A stretch of 64,000 nt of DNA from JAICYJ01 sp035695105 (GTDB taxonomy: Bacteria > Actinomycetota > Thermoleophilia > Gaiellales > JAICJC01). The notes beneath the pieces are model-generated. The model ran no database searches and was not told the origin of the DNA. It saw only the letters and a program-made list of their open reading frames with translations. The stretch spans positions 129,007 through 193,006 of the forward strand of contig DASSEV010000020.1 in NCBI GenBank assembly GCA_035695105.1. The letters are read 5' to 3'. The position numbers were made by a program, and so were the translations under genes. This document shows positions 43,839 to 52,826 of this stretch, in pieces; position 1 is the first letter of the stretch, and each line of letters starts with the position of its first letter.

Positions 43839-44908
43839 AGGCGCTCGCCTGACTCGCCGTCGAACACATGCAGCTGGGCTGGTTCGAACCGAACGCCCAC
43901 CTGGGATCCGACCGAGGGGTGGCTGCGGCCGGGGCTGCGGACGGTGATCCGCTCGCCGGTGTCGACGGTGCCGTACACGAACCCGTCAGACCCAAGCTCC
44001 TCGACGAACTCGACAGTGACCGGGATCGTTCCCGGCTCGCTGTGCCCGGCGAGCTGCAGGCCCTCCGGGCGGACGCCTGCCGTGACAGCGCCGTTCGCTC
44101 CGGGCGCCCCGAGGGCACGCGACACCGGCACGACCGTCCCGAGCACCTCGACGCCGTCGGTCACCCGCTTTCCGGGAAGCAGGTTCATCGCCGGTGAGCC
44201 CATGAAGCCGGCCACGAACACGTTGCAGGGGCGATCGTAGAGGTCGAGCGGGCGGTCGACCTGCTGGAGGACGCCCTCGTGCAGCACCGCCACCCGGTCG
44301 CCCATGGTCATCGCTTCGACCTGATCGTGGGTCACGTAGACCATGGTCACGCCGAGCCGCCGCTGGAGGGACGCGATCTGGGTGCGCGTGGAGACGCGCA
44401 GCTTGGCGTCGAGATTCGACAGCGGCTCGTCCATGCAGAACACCTGCGGCTCGCGGACGATTGCGCGACCCATCGCGACTCGCTGACGCTGGCCGCCGGA
44501 GAGCGCACGCGGCCGGCGCTTCAGGTACGGCGTCAGCTCGAGCAGCTCCGCGGCCTCCTCGACTCGGCGCTTCACCTCCTCGCGCGGCATCCGCTTCACG
44601 CGTAGTGCGAAACCGAGGTTCTGGGCCACTGTCATATGCGGGTAGAGCGCGTAGCTCTGGAAGACCATCGCGATGTCGCGCCGCTTCGGAGCGAGGTCGG
44701 TCACGTCGCGGTCGCCGATGAAGATCTTGCCCCCGTCGGCCGGCTCCAGCCCGGCCAGCATGCGCAGCGCAGTCGACTTACCCGAGCCGCTCGGGCCGAC
44801 CAGCACGCACAGCTCGCCGTCGGGGATCTCGAGCGACAGCCGGTCGACGGCCGGCCGGTGGCCGGCGGCGTAGATTCGCGACGCATACTCGAAGCGGACG
44901 CTGGACAC
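43835..44908 (-). CDS. Sugar ABC transporter ATP-binding protein (MalK/UgpC type)
   Basis: 357 residues, GTG start. Walker A GPSGSGKST (about residues 39-47), signature LSGGQRQR, Walker B VFCMDEPLSNLDAKL, then C-terminal TOBE domains with TAGVRPEGLQL. Energises the permease pair encoded immediately upstream, two bases away. Confidence 0.95.
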   Translation of the reverse strand: MSSVRFEYASRIYAAGHRPAVDRLSLEIPDGELCVLVGPSGSGKSTALRMLAGLEPADGGKIFIGDRDVTDLAPKRRDIAMVFQSYALYPHMTVAQNLGFALRVKRMPREEVKRRVEEAAELLELTPYLKRRPRALSGGQRQRVAMGRAIVREPQVFCMDEPLSNLDAKLRVSTRTQIASLQRRLGVTMVYVTHDQVEAMTMGDRVAVLHEGVLQQVDRPLDLYDRPCNVFVAGFMGSPAMNLLPGKRVTDGVEVLGTVVPVSRALGAPGANGAVTAGVRPEGLQLAGHSEPGTIPVTVEFVEELGSDGFVYGTVDTGERITVRSPGRSHPSVGSQVGVRFEPAQLHVFDGESGERL

Positions 44909-44910
44909 GA

Positions 44911-45777
44911 CTACCTACCGATCCCAGCCGTCAGTCCGTTGATCAGGAAGCGCTGGAAGATCAGGAATACGACGATTGCCGGCAGGGCCGAGACGAGCGA
45001 CCCCGCCATCAGCACGGGGATGTCAGTCGTTCGGCCTGCGGCCAACGCGCCGAGCCCGACCGTGATCGTCCGTTCGGAGGGGTTCTGCAGGAACAGCAGC
45101 CCTATCAGCAGGTCGTCCCAGATCTGGATGAACTGCAGGACGAAGATGGTGGCCAGCGCGGGTACCGACATCGGCAGTGCGATCCGCAGGAAGATCGTTG
45201 GGTACGACAGCCCGTCGATCACGCCGGCTTCGAGCACCTCGTCGGGCAGGCTCCTGTAGTACACGGTCATCAGGAAGGTGGCGAAGGGCGTTCCGATCGC
45301 CGAGTACATCAGCACCGCGCCGGTGTACGACGTCAGCAGGTGCCATTGCGCGATGTCGACGTAGGCCGGGATCACGATCGACTGCACGGGGATCAGGATG
45401 GCCGCGATGATCGCGACGAAGACGGCGGAGGCGCCGGGGTAGCGCAGCTTTGCGAACGCGAATCCGGCCATGGTCGAGCAGGTCAGGATGATCCCGATGG
45501 ACAGCAGGCAGACGATCGTCGAGTTGACCAGCTGCTGCCGCCACGGCAGCGTCGAGTCGAGCGCGCGCCAGCTGGCGAGCGAGTGGCCGCCGCCGTTCAG
45601 GAACGACGACTCGCTGCGCAGCGAGGTGTCGATCATGAAGAAGAACGGGTACAGCATCACGATCCCGATCACGATCATCGCGAAGAACAGCGCCGAGCCG
45701 ACGAAGGGACGGCGGATCTTCCGCGGTTCGGTGACCGGCCCCGGCAGATCGTCCAGAGTGATGAGCCCGCCGCTCAT
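44911..45777 (-). CDS. Carbohydrate ABC transporter permease (MalG type)
   Basis: 288 residues, six helices. The EAA loop YRSLPDEVLEAGVIDGLSYPTIFLRIALPMSVPAL contacts the ATPase. ATG overlaps the other permease's stop (ATGA). Confidence 0.94.
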   Translation of the reverse strand: MSGGLITLDDLPGPVTEPRKIRRPFVGSALFFAMIVIGIVMLYPFFFMIDTSLRSESSFLNGGGHSLASWRALDSTLPWRQQLVNSTIVCLLSIGIILTCSTMAGFAFAKLRYPGASAVFVAIIAAILIPVQSIVIPAYVDIAQWHLLTSYTGAVLMYSAIGTPFATFLMTVYYRSLPDEVLEAGVIDGLSYPTIFLRIALPMSVPALATIFVLQFIQIWDDLLIGLLFLQNPSERTITVGLGALAAGRTTDIPVLMAGSLVSALPAIVVFLIFQRFLINGLTAGIGR

Positions 45778-46706
45778 TCCTTGGTCCTCAGCAGGACGAT
45801 CTGGACGATGCCGACGGTCGCCATGATCACGAACAGGATGACCCCGAGCATCGCGCCCGTGCCGAACTGCCCGACCGCGAACGCCGTCTGGTAGACGAAG
45901 AACTCGAGCGTGGTGGTGCCGTAGCCGGGCCCGCCGCTGGTCATGACGAAGATCAGGCTGAAGAGCGCGGTGAAGGCGCTGATCAGCGTCATCATGAGCG
46001 CGAACTGGATGAACCGCTTGAGCTGCGGAACGGTGACGCGGCGGAAGGTCTGCCAGCCGCTTGCGCCGTCGACCCGGGCGGCCTCCGCGAGGTGCGGATC
46101 GAGCGTCGCCATCCCGGTCAGGAAGATGATCATGTTCGTGCCGATCATCGACCAGACGAAGGTCAGGGCCACCGCGAGCAGGGCGGACCGCTCGCCTGAC
46201 AGAAAGTCGGTGGAGAGGAACCCCAGCCCGACAGCCGAGAGCATCGAGTTCAGCTGGCCGTTGGCCGCGAAGAAGCGCTCGGCGACCATGCCGATCACCA
46301 CCCACGAGATCGCGGTCGGCAGGAAGTAGGCCGAACGGAATATCCGCCAGCCGAAGACATGGGTGTCGAGCAGGAAGGCAATGCCGAGCGGGATCACCAG
46401 CGCAAGCGGAATGGCCAGGATGAGCAGGAGGTTGTTCTGCAGAACCCGCCAGAACGCCGGGTCATGGAACTCGTGGGTGTATGTCGAGGGGCCGATGTAG
46501 GTGGCCGTGATGCCATCCCACTGTGTGAGGGAGTAGTAGAACGCCTGCAACATCGGCCAGCCGAGGATGACTGCCACCAGCAGGAACGCCGGCGCCGTCA
46601 TCGCCACCCCGACGAGGCCGCGGCCGCGGTGCAGACGGGTGCGCCGCGGCCTGGTCGGGGCCGGCGGGAGGTCGGTGCGTGAAGCAGGTGTTGCCTGAAC
46701 CGTCAT
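45774..46706 (-). CDS. Carbohydrate ABC transporter permease (MalF type)
   Basis: 310 residues, six helices after a basic, Pro-rich N-terminal tail. EAA-type loop ATLDPHLAEAARVDGASGWQTFRRVTVPQLK. Forms the channel with the MalG-type partner. Confidence 0.94.
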   Translation of the reverse strand: MTVQATPASRTDLPPAPTRPRRTRLHRGRGLVGVAMTAPAFLLVAVILGWPMLQAFYYSLTQWDGITATYIGPSTYTHEFHDPAFWRVLQNNLLLILAIPLALVIPLGIAFLLDTHVFGWRIFRSAYFLPTAISWVVIGMVAERFFAANGQLNSMLSAVGLGFLSTDFLSGERSALLAVALTFVWSMIGTNMIIFLTGMATLDPHLAEAARVDGASGWQTFRRVTVPQLKRFIQFALMMTLISAFTALFSLIFVMTSGGPGYGTTTLEFFVYQTAFAVGQFGTGAMLGVILFVIMATVGIVQIVLLRTKE

Positions 46707-46713
46707 CGTGGAG

Positions 46714-46756
46714 CCCGGCCGGGCGGGCCCTCATGCTACGGGCACGCCCGGCCGGG
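46714..46756 (-). terminator. Intra-operon stem-loop between binding-protein and permease genes
   Basis: A perfect 12-bp stem (46714-46725 with 46745-46756), 19-base loop, begins seven bases after the binding-protein stop and ends eight bases before the permease start. It is placed to shield the binding-protein mRNA and lower downstream expression, as known for malE-malF type operons. Confidence 0.65.
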
Positions 46757-46762
46757 AGTGAG

Positions 46763-48070
46763 TCATCCGCCCGAGTAGGACGTCCCTCGCTGGCTGGCGG
46801 GCAGCTGTTGCCAGGTGCTGTTCATCTCATTGAGAGCGTCTGTGACCGAGATCTTGCCGGCTAGCACGCTGGGCAGGAACTTGTTGCCGGTGTTGACGAC
46901 GTTTCCCTGAGTCACGTTATCGAGCATCGGGTAGCGGGTGTAGCCCTGCGACGCCGCGAAGTCCAGCATCTGCTGGTTGACCGGGTTCGACGTGGTCGAG
47001 CCGACGACATCGGGGATGAGGCCGGCGTCGTTGACCGCCTTGACACCCTCGGGAGACGCGATGAACGCGAGGAAGTCGGCGGCCTGCTGCTTGTGTGGCG
47101 AGTAGCTCATGATCGAGAAGCCGTCGCCCGGGTACTCCACGACGCCCTTGATCGGCGAATCGGAGAAGCCTGGCACGAATGCGGCGACGTTACTGCCCAT
47201 CGCGTCCGTGAACTTCTGGGTGTCCCAGGTGCCGTCGACGATCATGGCCGCCTTGCCCGACATGAACTGCTGGATGTTGTTGGTCGTGGTCAGGACGTTG
47301 CTGTTCGTGCAGCCGCTCTTCTCGAGCTGCGCCCAGTGGTCGAACTGGGACGAGACCTGCGAGGAGTTCCACGGAATCGTGCCGTCGTACAGGCCCTTCC
47401 ACTGATCCACGCTGAACTGCCCGATCATCAGGTAGCTGGCGTCGTACCAGGGGTAGAACTCCGTGCCCAGCGACTGGCCGCCGTTGCCGTAGACGATGGG
47501 CGTGAAGCCGGCAGCCTTCAGCTTGGAGCAGGCGGCGTTCAGCTCATCCCATGTCTGTGGCACCGAGCTCACACCGGCCTTCTGGAAGTCCTTCTTGTTG
47601 TAGAAGCCGATGTAGAACTGATCCTCCAGCGGCATCACGTACGCCGGTCCCGCGCTGGAGAGATCCGCAGACATCCACTGCATGCCCTTCATCTTGTCGA
47701 GCGCCGACTGAGGCACGAGGCCGGTCAGCTTCTGCAGGTAGTTGATGTCCTGAAGCGTGAACAGGCCGGTCCATTGGACTGCGATGTCCGGACCGGTATG
47801 CGAGATCGCAGCCGTCTTCAGCAGGGCGAAGTAGTTGTCAGCCGGCTGGCTGACGATCTTGATCGTGACATTCGGATGAAGCTTCTCGTACGCCTTGACG
47901 AGGTTCTGAGTCGCCGTCGCGTTCTGCTCCGTGCCGTAGTTATGCCAGAGGGTCAGGGTCACCGGGGCGGAGGAGCCAGAGCCTCCGCTCCCCGACGAGC
48001 TCGACCCGCCGCACCCGGCGAGCGCGATCGAGGCGACGACCACCGCGATCGATAGACCTATTCTGCGCAC
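46763..48070 (-). CDS. Sugar ABC transporter substrate-binding lipoprotein
   Basis: 435 residues from a GTG with AAGGAGGAG upstream; upstream in-frame ATGs are rejected because they would place 17-41 extra residues before the signal. Lipobox SIALAGC with Cys about residue 22, then a Gly/Ser-rich linker and a family-1 solute-binding domain (VTLTLWHNYGTEQNATATQNLVKAYEKLHPNV). Aromatic-rich body typical of sugar binders; the ligand cannot be read from sequence. Confidence 0.93.
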   Translation of the reverse strand: MRRIGLSIAVVVASIALAGCGGSSSSGSGGSGSSAPVTLTLWHNYGTEQNATATQNLVKAYEKLHPNVTIKIVSQPADNYFALLKTAAISHTGPDIAVQWTGLFTLQDINYLQKLTGLVPQSALDKMKGMQWMSADLSSAGPAYVMPLEDQFYIGFYNKKDFQKAGVSSVPQTWDELNAACSKLKAAGFTPIVYGNGGQSLGTEFYPWYDASYLMIGQFSVDQWKGLYDGTIPWNSSQVSSQFDHWAQLEKSGCTNSNVLTTTNNIQQFMSGKAAMIVDGTWDTQKFTDAMGSNVAAFVPGFSDSPIKGVVEYPGDGFSIMSYSPHKQQAADFLAFIASPEGVKAVNDAGLIPDVVGSTTSNPVNQQMLDFAASQGYTRYPMLDNVTQGNVVNTGNKFLPSVLAGKISVTDALNEMNSTWQQLPASQRGTSYSGG

Positions 48071-48117
48071 CGCTCTCCTCCTTGGTTGGAGCGGCCGGGA
48101 ATCCCGTCCGCCATCTC

Positions 48118-49842
48118 TCATGACCTCCCCACCATTGGCTCCACCAGTCTCGGAGCCTCTGCCGGTGGCGTCTGGAGGAAGTCGAAGTCGCACCCCTCAT
48201 CTGCCTGGGTCACGTGCTGCTGGTAGAGCGCCGGCCAGCCCCTCCGGTGCTCGCTCGGCGCCGGCCGCCACCGGTCTCGGCGGGCAGCCAGCTCATCTGC
48301 CGGAAGATCGAGGTCGAGCGTGCCCGCCTCGACGTCCAGCACGATCTCATCGCCGTCGCGCACGAGCGCGAGCGGCCCGCCGACACCGGCCTCCGGAGCC
48401 ACATGGACGATGCAGGTGCCGAAGGCCGTGCCACTGATGCGGCCGTCCGTGACGCGCACCATGTCGTCGACCCCGGCGGCGGCCAGCCGCGCCGGCACCG
48501 GCACATGTCCCCACTCGGGCATCCCCGGTACGCCGACCGGGCCGGCGCCCGCGAGCACCAGGACGCTCGATGCCGATACGTCCAGGGCTGGGTCGTCGAT
48601 CCGTTCGCGCATCTCCTCGTAGGACGAGAAGACGACGGCGGGCCCCCGGTGCCGGAACAGCCGCGGTGACGCGGCGGACTTCTTCAGCAACGCGCCGCCC
48701 GGCGCCAGCGATCCGTGCACGACTGCGAACGCGCCCTCCTCGGCCAGCGAGTCGGCACACGACCTGATCGCGGGACCGGTGACAGCGACGCCCTCGGTCT
48801 CCTCGGCCCAGGTGCGGCCGGAGGCGGTGACCGCGTCGAGGTCGAACAGGGCGCCGAGCTCGGCCACCAGAGCGGGAACGCCGCCGGCCTGGTGGAACTC
48901 CTGCATCAGCATGCTGCCCGTCGGCTCGACGTCTGCCACCACCGGCACGCTCCGCGCGATGCGGCCGATCTCCTCGAGCGTCAGCCCGACGCCGGCCCGG
49001 CGAGCGATTGCCAGCAGGTGGATGACAGCGTTGGTCGACCCGCCGACTGCACTCAGGCCGCGGACGGCATTGGCAAACGCGCGCTCCGTGAGAACGGCGG
49101 ACGGGCGGACATCCTCCCGCACCATGTGCACGATCCGCTCGCCAGAGGCACGAGCGACGGCCGAGCGGGCATCCTCGCCGCTTGGGATCGCCGCCGCTCC
49201 GGCCGGCATCAGCCCCAGCAGCTCCGTCACGATTGCCATGCTGGACGCCGTGCCCATGGTGTTGCATGACCCTTGCCCGCAACACAGGCAACGCTCGAAC
49301 TCCTGCCACTCCTGATCGCTCATCGCACCCGTTCGGTGGGCGTCGAAGGCTCGCCAGAGGTCGGTTCCGGTTCCCACTCGCCGGCCCTGGAAGGTCGACA
49401 CCGGGCGCGGCCCTGCAGTCACGACCAGTGTCGGCAGGTCGCTGCTGACTGCGCCCATGATCGCTCCCGGCACCGACTTGTCGCAGTTGGCGAGGAGCAC
49501 GACACCGTCCAGCGGGTAGGCGCGGAGGTACTCCTCGACCTCCATGGCAAGGAGGTTGCGGTAGAGCATCGCGCTCGGCTTCATCAGATCCTCGCCGAGG
49601 CTCATCACCGGGAACTCCATCGGAACACCGCCCGCGGCGGTCACCCCTGCGGCGACCTCACCCGCCAGCTCGCGCAGGGGAAGGTTGCAGGGGTTGAGGT
49701 CGGACGCGGAGTTCGCGATGCCGATCACCGGCCGGCCGCCCGCCGGATCGACCGCTGAGCCGCTGTTGCAGGCAGAGACGCGGTGCAGCACGGCGACCTC
49801 GTCGTCGCCCGCGAACCAGCGGCTCGATCGAAGCTCGTGCAT
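48118..49842 (-). CDS. IlvD/Edd-family sugar-acid dehydratase
   Basis: 574 residues. Iron-sulfur cysteines in SASDLNPCNLP, LLANCDKSVPG and CGQGSCNTMGTASSM; the last block is typical of sugar-acid dehydratases (arabonate, xylonate, gluconate type) rather than branched-chain IlvD. It should convert an aldonic acid to a 2-keto-3-deoxy acid, following the lactonase. ATG overlaps the upstream TGA (TGATG). Confidence 0.9.
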   Translation of the reverse strand: MHELRSSRWFAGDDEVAVLHRVSACNSGSAVDPAGGRPVIGIANSASDLNPCNLPLRELAGEVAAGVTAAGGVPMEFPVMSLGEDLMKPSAMLYRNLLAMEVEEYLRAYPLDGVVLLANCDKSVPGAIMGAVSSDLPTLVVTAGPRPVSTFQGRRVGTGTDLWRAFDAHRTGAMSDQEWQEFERCLCCGQGSCNTMGTASSMAIVTELLGLMPAGAAAIPSGEDARSAVARASGERIVHMVREDVRPSAVLTERAFANAVRGLSAVGGSTNAVIHLLAIARRAGVGLTLEEIGRIARSVPVVADVEPTGSMLMQEFHQAGGVPALVAELGALFDLDAVTASGRTWAEETEGVAVTGPAIRSCADSLAEEGAFAVVHGSLAPGGALLKKSAASPRLFRHRGPAVVFSSYEEMRERIDDPALDVSASSVLVLAGAGPVGVPGMPEWGHVPVPARLAAAGVDDMVRVTDGRISGTAFGTCIVHVAPEAGVGGPLALVRDGDEIVLDVEAGTLDLDLPADELAARRDRWRPAPSEHRRGWPALYQQHVTQADEGCDFDFLQTPPAEAPRLVEPMVGRS

Positions 49843-50762
49843 CAGGGCTTCGGCACCCCCAGCCCGGGAGCCCCCGGCTGCGACTGGACGAGCGCTTCGT
49901 CGCTCCGCTCGAGCCACTCGAGCGCGATCTGGGCACGCCGCACCTTTTCCCGCGCGATGGCCACGGCGTCGGCCTCGATGTGCATACCCGACGGATACAA
50001 CGGCAGCGAGTTCCGAAGGCCGAACTTCGCATACAGCGGTGACGCTGCTGTGACCAGCTCTGCAAGCTGCTCGCCGCGGACGATCCCGCCCAGCGCGTCC
50101 GGCGCCTCCACGTAGAGGTCGAGCGGCAGCTCGCAGACTGCCCGCATGTCGGCCAACTCGTCCAGCGACAGGTCGGTTGGGAGGTTCACGGTGTCCGCGC
50201 CGAGATCTGCCAGGACGGCCAGGGCAGCGGGGTTCGAGGGGGCCAGCATGACCGAGACCTTCCACACCACGTCGGCCGGGATTGCGCCCGATCGCTGGGC
50301 GTCCGCGAGCGTCTTCAGCAGCCCGAGGTCCGCCACCAGGAACCCGCGGATGCCGCAGTCGACGGCACGCAGCACGTCCTCGACGGCGTACCCGAGCTGA
50401 CGCAGCCCGCGCACACCGCCGGCGACGGCGCCGCCGTCCGCCGCGCGGGACATCGCAAACGGTCCCCACTCCTCACGCGGCCCCACGAACAGCGACACCT
50501 CGAGACCGGCGTCTGCCGCCGCTCGTGCCATCTCGCCCAGTTCGCCGCGCGAGAGCAGCATCGCGCCGGATCCCTGGGACACGCGGTTGACCGTGACACC
50601 TCTGGCGGCCGCTTCCTCGACGACAGCGCGCAGCACCGCAGGGCCCTCCACCGACGGGATCTCGATCCGGAAGTGCGCACCGTCCGGAAACCTTCGGGTG
50701 CTCGCATCGGGCAGGCGCTCCTGTGGCAGGCCGGCCGCCGTGAGCACATCGTGCGCCTTCAT
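49842..50762 (-). CDS. U32-peptidase-like TIM-barrel protein
   Basis: 306 residues. The sequence VSQGSGAMLLSRGELGEMARAAADAGLEVSLFVGPREEWG, GIRGFLVADLGLLKTL and DTVNLPTDLSLDELADMR, YAKFGLRNSLPLYPSGMHIE form a TIM barrel in a family commonly annotated as U32 peptidase. The tight coupling (ATGA and TGATG) to sugar genes argues against protein degradation; an aldolase, epimerase or lyase role in the sugar pathway is conceivable. Function unproven. Confidence 0.7.
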   Translation of the reverse strand: MKAHDVLTAAGLPQERLPDASTRRFPDGAHFRIEIPSVEGPAVLRAVVEEAAARGVTVNRVSQGSGAMLLSRGELGEMARAAADAGLEVSLFVGPREEWGPFAMSRAADGGAVAGGVRGLRQLGYAVEDVLRAVDCGIRGFLVADLGLLKTLADAQRSGAIPADVVWKVSVMLAPSNPAALAVLADLGADTVNLPTDLSLDELADMRAVCELPLDLYVEAPDALGGIVRGEQLAELVTAASPLYAKFGLRNSLPLYPSGMHIEADAVAIAREKVRRAQIALEWLERSDEALVQSQPGAPGLGVPKP

Positions 50763-51931
50763 TCCGACCCCACCTCCAGTACCGCCGGCCGCGGCACGTC
50801 CGTGTCCTCGTCGACCAGCGGCCAGCCGCCGGTGGTGGTGATCAACTCCAGGCCCGAAGCGCCGGCGATGTACGTGTCCTCGTCCTTCGCCCCGCCGGGC
50901 AGGCTTGGGTTCCAGGCGAACGCCGTGCCGGCGGCGATCACCTCGGCCCACCACACGCTGCCTGTCTCGGCGGGAGCGATCTCGAACTCTCGTTGGCCAT
51001 ACCCGATCGGGCCCCCCTGGTAGTGCCGCCGCCACTCACCGGCTGCGCCGGCATGCGCATAGCCCGCCGAAAGGGCCTCCAGCGCGTCGCCGTACGCCGC
51101 ACCCGGCTGGGCTGCGCGCAACGCGGCCCGATGGATCTCCCGGCAGGCGGACAGCCCCCGCTCCAACTCGGGGGCGTCCTCGGTGACCGCATGACGTGTG
51201 AGTGCGACATGCAACCCGCCCCGCCGGGCGACCAGCACGGCCATCACCGATTGCGTCGGCCGGCTACCGTTGGCGACTGGGTGCCGGAAGGCGAGCATGC
51301 GGTCGTCACCGCCGACCAGGAGGCATGGCGCGTCGGCGCCACAGCGCTCGACGGCGGCCGCGATGCGTGCGGCGATGTCGCGGTCGGCCTCGCCGGGCCG
51401 CCACTCCCGCAGCGCCTGCTCGACCGCATTCGCCGCGTCGTGTCCGAGGTCTCGCAGATCGTGCTGCTCCGCCTCGGAAAGGGGCAGGCGCGCCCGGGCC
51501 AGAGCGTGGTCGAGGTCGTGCCCGAATGCCCTGTGGCCGTCCGATCCCAGGTCGTCAGGAGCAGCCCCAAGCGCCTCGGCGGCTGCGTCGACCATGGCAT
51601 CGGTGTCCCACCAGGCGACGGCCTCGACAGCGACGCCGGCCGGCGCCAGCTCCGCCCTGATACGGGGCGCCTCCACCTCGTTCGTGATCACAATGGCCGC
51701 CGACGGCCCAACTGCAAGCCACACGGTGTCGACCGCGGCGGTGCGGTCGATCGGCGGATTCATGCCGCCCGTTGCCCACGCGACCGGCCCGGGCCGGGTG
51801 AGCACGACACCCGGTACCTGGTGCGTGCCGATCACCTCGCGAACGCGCTCGAGCGCGCTGCGCTGCCGTCGCGCGAGGCGATCGTTTCGGTGCGTTGACG
51901 GATCGATGGCGGGGACTGTAGTGTTCGTCAT
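50759..51931 (-). CDS. M24-like (creatinase/prolidase fold) protein with degenerate metal site
   Basis: 390 residues. An N-terminal creatinase-like region (VVLTRPGPVAWATGGMNPPIDRT...) and a C-terminal pita-bread region (QGGPIGYGQREFEIAPAETGSVWWAEVIAAGTAFAWNPSLPGG). The two Asp and the paired Glu metal ligands of M24 aminopeptidases are not apparent, so it is probably not a metallopeptidase. Members without metal, such as creatinase, act on small C-N bonds. First gene of the leftward sugar operon; its ATG lies inside the regulatory palindrome. Confidence 0.72.
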   Translation of the reverse strand: MTNTTVPAIDPSTHRNDRLARRQRSALERVREVIGTHQVPGVVLTRPGPVAWATGGMNPPIDRTAAVDTVWLAVGPSAAIVITNEVEAPRIRAELAPAGVAVEAVAWWDTDAMVDAAAEALGAAPDDLGSDGHRAFGHDLDHALARARLPLSEAEQHDLRDLGHDAANAVEQALREWRPGEADRDIAARIAAAVERCGADAPCLLVGGDDRMLAFRHPVANGSRPTQSVMAVLVARRGGLHVALTRHAVTEDAPELERGLSACREIHRAALRAAQPGAAYGDALEALSAGYAHAGAAGEWRRHYQGGPIGYGQREFEIAPAETGSVWWAEVIAAGTAFAWNPSLPGGAKDEDTYIAGASGLELITTTGGWPLVDEDTDVPRPAVLEVGSE

Positions 51932-51939
51932 GGACGAAC
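51895..51939 (+). promoter_or_regulatory. IclR promoter and palindromic operator over the divergent start codons
   Basis: -35 TTGACG (51895-51900), 16-base spacer, -10 TGTAGT (51917-51922), then a perfect inverted repeat GTTCGTC-ATG-GACGAAC (51923-51939). The central ATG is the IclR start codon, and its complement the start of the M24-like gene. Transcription would begin at the ATG itself (leaderless). The palindrome is the obvious IclR operator, allowing autoregulation and control of the divergent operon. Confidence 0.7.
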
Positions 51940-52826
51940 GAGGTACGGTATTCCCGTCTAGCCAATCAGACGCCGGTGCGCATGTCAACGGCCCGGCGAC
52001 GACCCCGGACACTGCTATCGCAACGTCAGCAAAGCCATCTGTCGCCGGCGACCGCTACCTCGTCGGGAGTGTCAGCCGGGCGATGCGGATGGTGGGCACG
52101 GTCGCCGATGCTCCCGAGGGTCTCACGCTGACGGAGATCGCGCGCGAGCTCGGCATGTCGAAGAGCGCTGCGCACGCCCTCGCCCGGACACTCGTCGCCG
52201 GGGGCTACCTGCGCACGATCGAGCCGGGCCCCCGGTACCGGCCTGGAATGGAGCTGGTCCGCCTCGGTGAGGCTGCCAGCGGATCGATTCAGGTGGCCCG
52301 ACTGTGTCATCCGGTCCTGCTCGAGCTGACGCGGCTGACAGGCTTGACCACCCGAGCGGCTATCAGCGACGAAGGCTACCCGGTGTTCGTCGATCGGGTC
52401 GACGCGCCGGGCCTCGTGCGCTTCCACACGCCGCTCGGCGTTCGCGAGCTGCCCCATACGAGTGCAGCGGGGAAGGCAATCCTTGCGGCGTTGCCGGCGG
52501 CAGTTGCGGAGCGCATCGCAGCCGAGACGGGCCTGCCCAAGCGAACGTCCAACTCCCTACGCAGCGTCACGGGCCTCTTGGCCGAGCTCGAGGATGTCCG
52601 GGAGCGCGGGTACGCGATCGATGCCGAGGAGGATGCGCTGGGAGTCATGTGCGTTGCCGTTACCTTCTCGGATCACGCCGGCCAGGTGGCCGGCGCAGTC
52701 AGCGCGACGGGGCTCTCCGGCACAGTTCAGGCGCGCGGCGTGGATGCACTCGCCGCGGAGGTGCAGGCGGCTGCCGATCGGGTCACGTCGCTGCTGGGTG
52801 GCGGAGAGCGGTCGGGAGGGCTCTGA
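51930..52826 (+). CDS. IclR-family transcriptional regulator
   Basis: 298 residues. A disordered N-terminal 45 residues, then a winged helix (VSRAMRMVGTVADAPEGLTLTEIARELGMSKSAAHALARTL) and a GAF-like IclR effector domain (RELPHTSAAGKAILAALP). It should bind a metabolite of the imported sugar. Start supported by the promoter spacing; an ATG eight codons upstream lies before the -10 and is unlikely. Stop overlaps the next ATG (TGATG). Confidence 0.9.
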   Translation: MDERGTVFPSSQSDAGAHVNGPATTPDTAIATSAKPSVAGDRYLVGSVSRAMRMVGTVADAPEGLTLTEIARELGMSKSAAHALARTLVAGGYLRTIEPGPRYRPGMELVRLGEAASGSIQVARLCHPVLLELTRLTGLTTRAAISDEGYPVFVDRVDAPGLVRFHTPLGVRELPHTSAAGKAILAALPAAVAERIAAETGLPKRTSNSLRSVTGLLAELEDVRERGYAIDAEEDALGVMCVAVTFSDHAGQVAGAVSATGLSGTVQARGVDALAAEVQAAADRVTSLLGGGERSGGL

